This document shows, piece after piece, positions 62,559 to 64,000 of a stretch of DNA of 64,000 nucleotides. The stretch spans positions 1 to 64,000 of the forward strand of contig CAYHEC010000016.1 of assembly GCA_964355675.1 (NCBI GenBank). The letters run 5' to 3'. Source of the stretch: CAMBDS01 sp964355675. GTDB lineage: Bacteria; Electryoneota; AABM5-125-24; Hatepunaeales; Hatepunaeaceae. The notes under the pieces are model-generated. The model did not search any database and was not told where the DNA came from. It saw only the letters and a program-made list of their open reading frames with translations. The position numbers and the translations under genes were made by a program. Positions within the stretch are counted from its first letter, which is position 1. Every line of letters starts with the position of its first letter.

Positions 62559-62609
62559 GATCGCCCTGAAATCGCCCGGATTCTTACAAAACACGGAGGT
62601 AAAGAATGA
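62559..62609 (+). pseudogene. C-terminal remnant of an ankyrin gene
   Basis: DRPEIARILTKHGGKE and TGA match the end of the next gene (DRPDIARILTEHGGKV). The stop overlaps the next ATG (ATGA). It is the scar of a lost tandem copy. Ahead of it, 62181-62558 has no gene, only the operator pair and the weak promoter. Confidence 0.65.
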
Positions 62610-63313
62610 CTTGTTGGTTCTTTAATAGAAACAAATCCGTTACACCAATTACGCACTCAACCCAAGAGGGGGAAATCGGTTACGGCTACAGTCCCAAATG
62701 CGAGAAATTGTGGAAAGCAATAGAGGACGACAACCTTCCAGAAGTTCAAAGATTGATTGAGACAGTTGCTTTAGTCAATTCCTTGATTTGTTCATACGAT
62801 AGTGATTACGGGGAAGGGACCACGACACCGCTTAACTTAAGTATCAGTTTACATCGTAATAATATCGCCAAATTCCTTCTGGATCAAGGCGCTGAAATTG
62901 ATCTATATCCAAGGGAGATGTTTTTAGAGGTGCCTTTGCTCGAAGCGGCTGAATGCGATAATCTTGAGATCGCTAAGCTACTCTTGGATAGAGGTGCGAA
63001 TGTAAACCGCCGAGGCTATAACACAAGGGGTGAGACTCCACTTCATGGGGCTCTCGAAGAGAGTAATCTTGAAATGGCAGAATTACTCATCGCGAGAGGT
63101 GCCGAAGTTAACGCCACTCGCGAGAATTCCGGCATGACTCCATTACACGAGGCCGCTGTCAATGGAATTGAGGCAAACGTCAAGTTACTACTGAATGCTG
63201 GTGCTGATGTGAATGCACGTGACAAGAGCGACCGAACACCTCTAGCGCTAGCCCTTGAGTGTGATCGCCCCGATATCGCCCGGATTCTGACAGAACACGG
63301 TGGCAAGGTATGA
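62606..63313 (+). CDS. Ankyrin repeat protein
   Basis: The 235-residue protein has five or six ankyrin repeats after a basic N-terminus (MTCWFFNRNKSV), for example VPLLEAAECDNLEIAKLLLD, GETPLHGALEESNLEMAELL and GMTPLHEAAVNGIEANVKLL. GGAGG lies 6-10 bases before the ATG. It is cytoplasmic by composition. The upstream palindrome pair places it in the proposed NtrC-like regulon. Near-identical repeat ends on either side show that this is an ankyrin gene array undergoing duplication and decay. Confidence 0.88.
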   Translation: MTCWFFNRNKSVTPITHSTQEGEIGYGYSPKCEKLWKAIEDDNLPEVQRLIETVALVNSLICSYDSDYGEGTTTPLNLSISLHRNNIAKFLLDQGAEIDLYPREMFLEVPLLEAAECDNLEIAKLLLDRGANVNRRGYNTRGETPLHGALEESNLEMAELLIARGAEVNATRENSGMTPLHEAAVNGIEANVKLLLNAGADVNARDKSDRTPLALALECDRPDIARILTEHGGKV

Positions 63314-63394
63314 CTTATCGCCTTTTTACCTACAAACGGCTATCGCCGTTCGCAACTCAAGACCAAGGATTACACCAACAAGGAATTGTGCCTA

Positions 63395-64000
63395 ATGTGT
63401 AGGGACATCTTTGAAGCAATCGAAGAAGACGATCTGCCCTCTGTCCGGCATCTATTTGGATACTGGCGCAGATGTCAATGCTGAGGATGAAGATCACTTG
63501 ACTCCTCTTCAGGTGAGCGCTCAGAGAAATCGGATCGAAATAGCTGAATTATTATTGGATCGCGGCGCTGATATAAATAAACGTGACCGCAAAGATCCCA
63601 CTCCATTACTCTTAGCGGCAATATACAACCACGCTCAGTTTCTTCGTCTGCTTATTGATCGGGGTGCTGATGTAAACTTAGCGGCATGTCTCAATGAGAC
63701 GCACCTGAATTCAGCTGCATGCATTTCATCGTCACGGCCTCAAAAACGACGACTGAATACCGTCCCGGATAGTGGTGCAGTATTAGGCAGATGTTGGCTA
63801 CCGTATCGTCAGGCAGTTTTATTTGACGATGCTTTATATAGTTGCGACTGGGCGCCTCTACACATTGCGGCGATGTTTGGGGATGTCGAGAACGCTGAAT
63901 ATCTATTGGATCATGGCGCGGCGACTGATCGAGGAGATATCTATGTACATCTCCCTGTTCATTACGCGGCGCAATATGGTCATGCCGAAATAGTAAGACT
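63395..64000 (+). pseudogene. Ankyrin repeat gene with frameshift, running off the window
   Basis: ATG 63395 opens MCRDIFEAIEEDDLPSVRHL, which resembles the start of the previous ankyrin protein (KLWKAIEDDNLPEVQRL). After CAT-CTA at 63452-63454 the frame must shift by one base (extra T at 63455) to continue as LDTGADVNAEDEDHLTPLQV, then ankyrin repeats to the end of the window (APLHIAAMFGDVENAEYLLD, YAAQYGHAEIVRL). Without the shift it stops at 63481. Part of the first repeats is also missing, so this is a decayed gene or carries a sequencing error. Confidence 0.65.

Overview
The window looks like one scaffold of an uncultured bacterium, probably of the Fibrobacteres-Chlorobi-Bacteroidetes (FCB) superphylum or a nearby candidate phylum. 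The main evidence is a family of secreted proteins ending in the same C-terminal sorting module (a YPNPFN-type start, then GREV, then SGVYxxR and a final basic residue). Gram-negative tripartite RND pumps and an outer-membrane barrel protein agree with this. A run of exactly 100 N (56288-56387) marks it as a scaffolded, probably metagenomic, assembly. I cannot name the species.

The most notable item is a compact type V-G CRISPR locus at about 3.95-6.67 kb. A 776-residue effector closely resembles Cas12g, the RNA-targeting Cas12, with RuvC residues D535, E657 and D752 and a C4 zinc ribbon. Its stop codon overlaps a near-consensus sigma-70 promoter (TTGACA-17-TATATT). Downstream comes a predicted tracrRNA of about 128 nt, whose anti-repeat pairs with 16 nt of the direct repeat and which ends at a GC stem plus T6. 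Then come two identical 35-bp repeats around a single 31-bp spacer and a strong terminator. No cas1, cas2 or cas4 is visible.

Layout: 0.2-3.1 kb holds a DinB-like protein, a TlpA-like thioredoxin and an outer-membrane barrel. tRNA-Glu and intergenic repeats follow, then the CRISPR locus. From 7.3 to 20.2 kb (minus strand) there are two heavy-metal RND efflux systems, a drug/metabolite-type permease with a histidine-rich tail and two small cysteine-rich membrane proteins. From 20.6 to 27.2 kb lies an accessory region: remnants of a serine recombinase and a DUF932-like gene, a fused nuclease-methyltransferase coupled to a DUF3644 protein, a truncated JAB-like fragment next to an E1/ThiF-like gene, and other broken genes. 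An inverted copy of the composite repeat found beside cas12g lies here at 25.1-25.4 kb.

From 27.2 to 48.1 kb is a secreted-protein region: a lipase-like hydrolase with CARDB repeats, an NtrB/NtrC-like two-component system and four sorting-domain proteins, then a von Willebrand A protein. A palindrome, TGTAGA-N6-TCTACA, occurs in pairs exactly 33 bp apart at four places, each close to a -24/-12 (sigma-54) promoter. This suggests an undescribed regulon of the local sigma-54 activator: the two-component genes, two secreted-protein transcription units and an ankyrin cluster.

From 48.3 to 64 kb lies a mixed region: HD-domain and calcineurin-like phosphoesterases, NAGPA/DUF2233 proteins (one fused to a formylglycine-generating-enzyme-like domain), a short RtcB homologue, leucine-rich and ankyrin repeat proteins, a duplicated unknown family interrupted by the assembly gap, cell-wall-hydrolase-like genes, a CCA-adding enzyme and decayed ankyrin genes at the right end.
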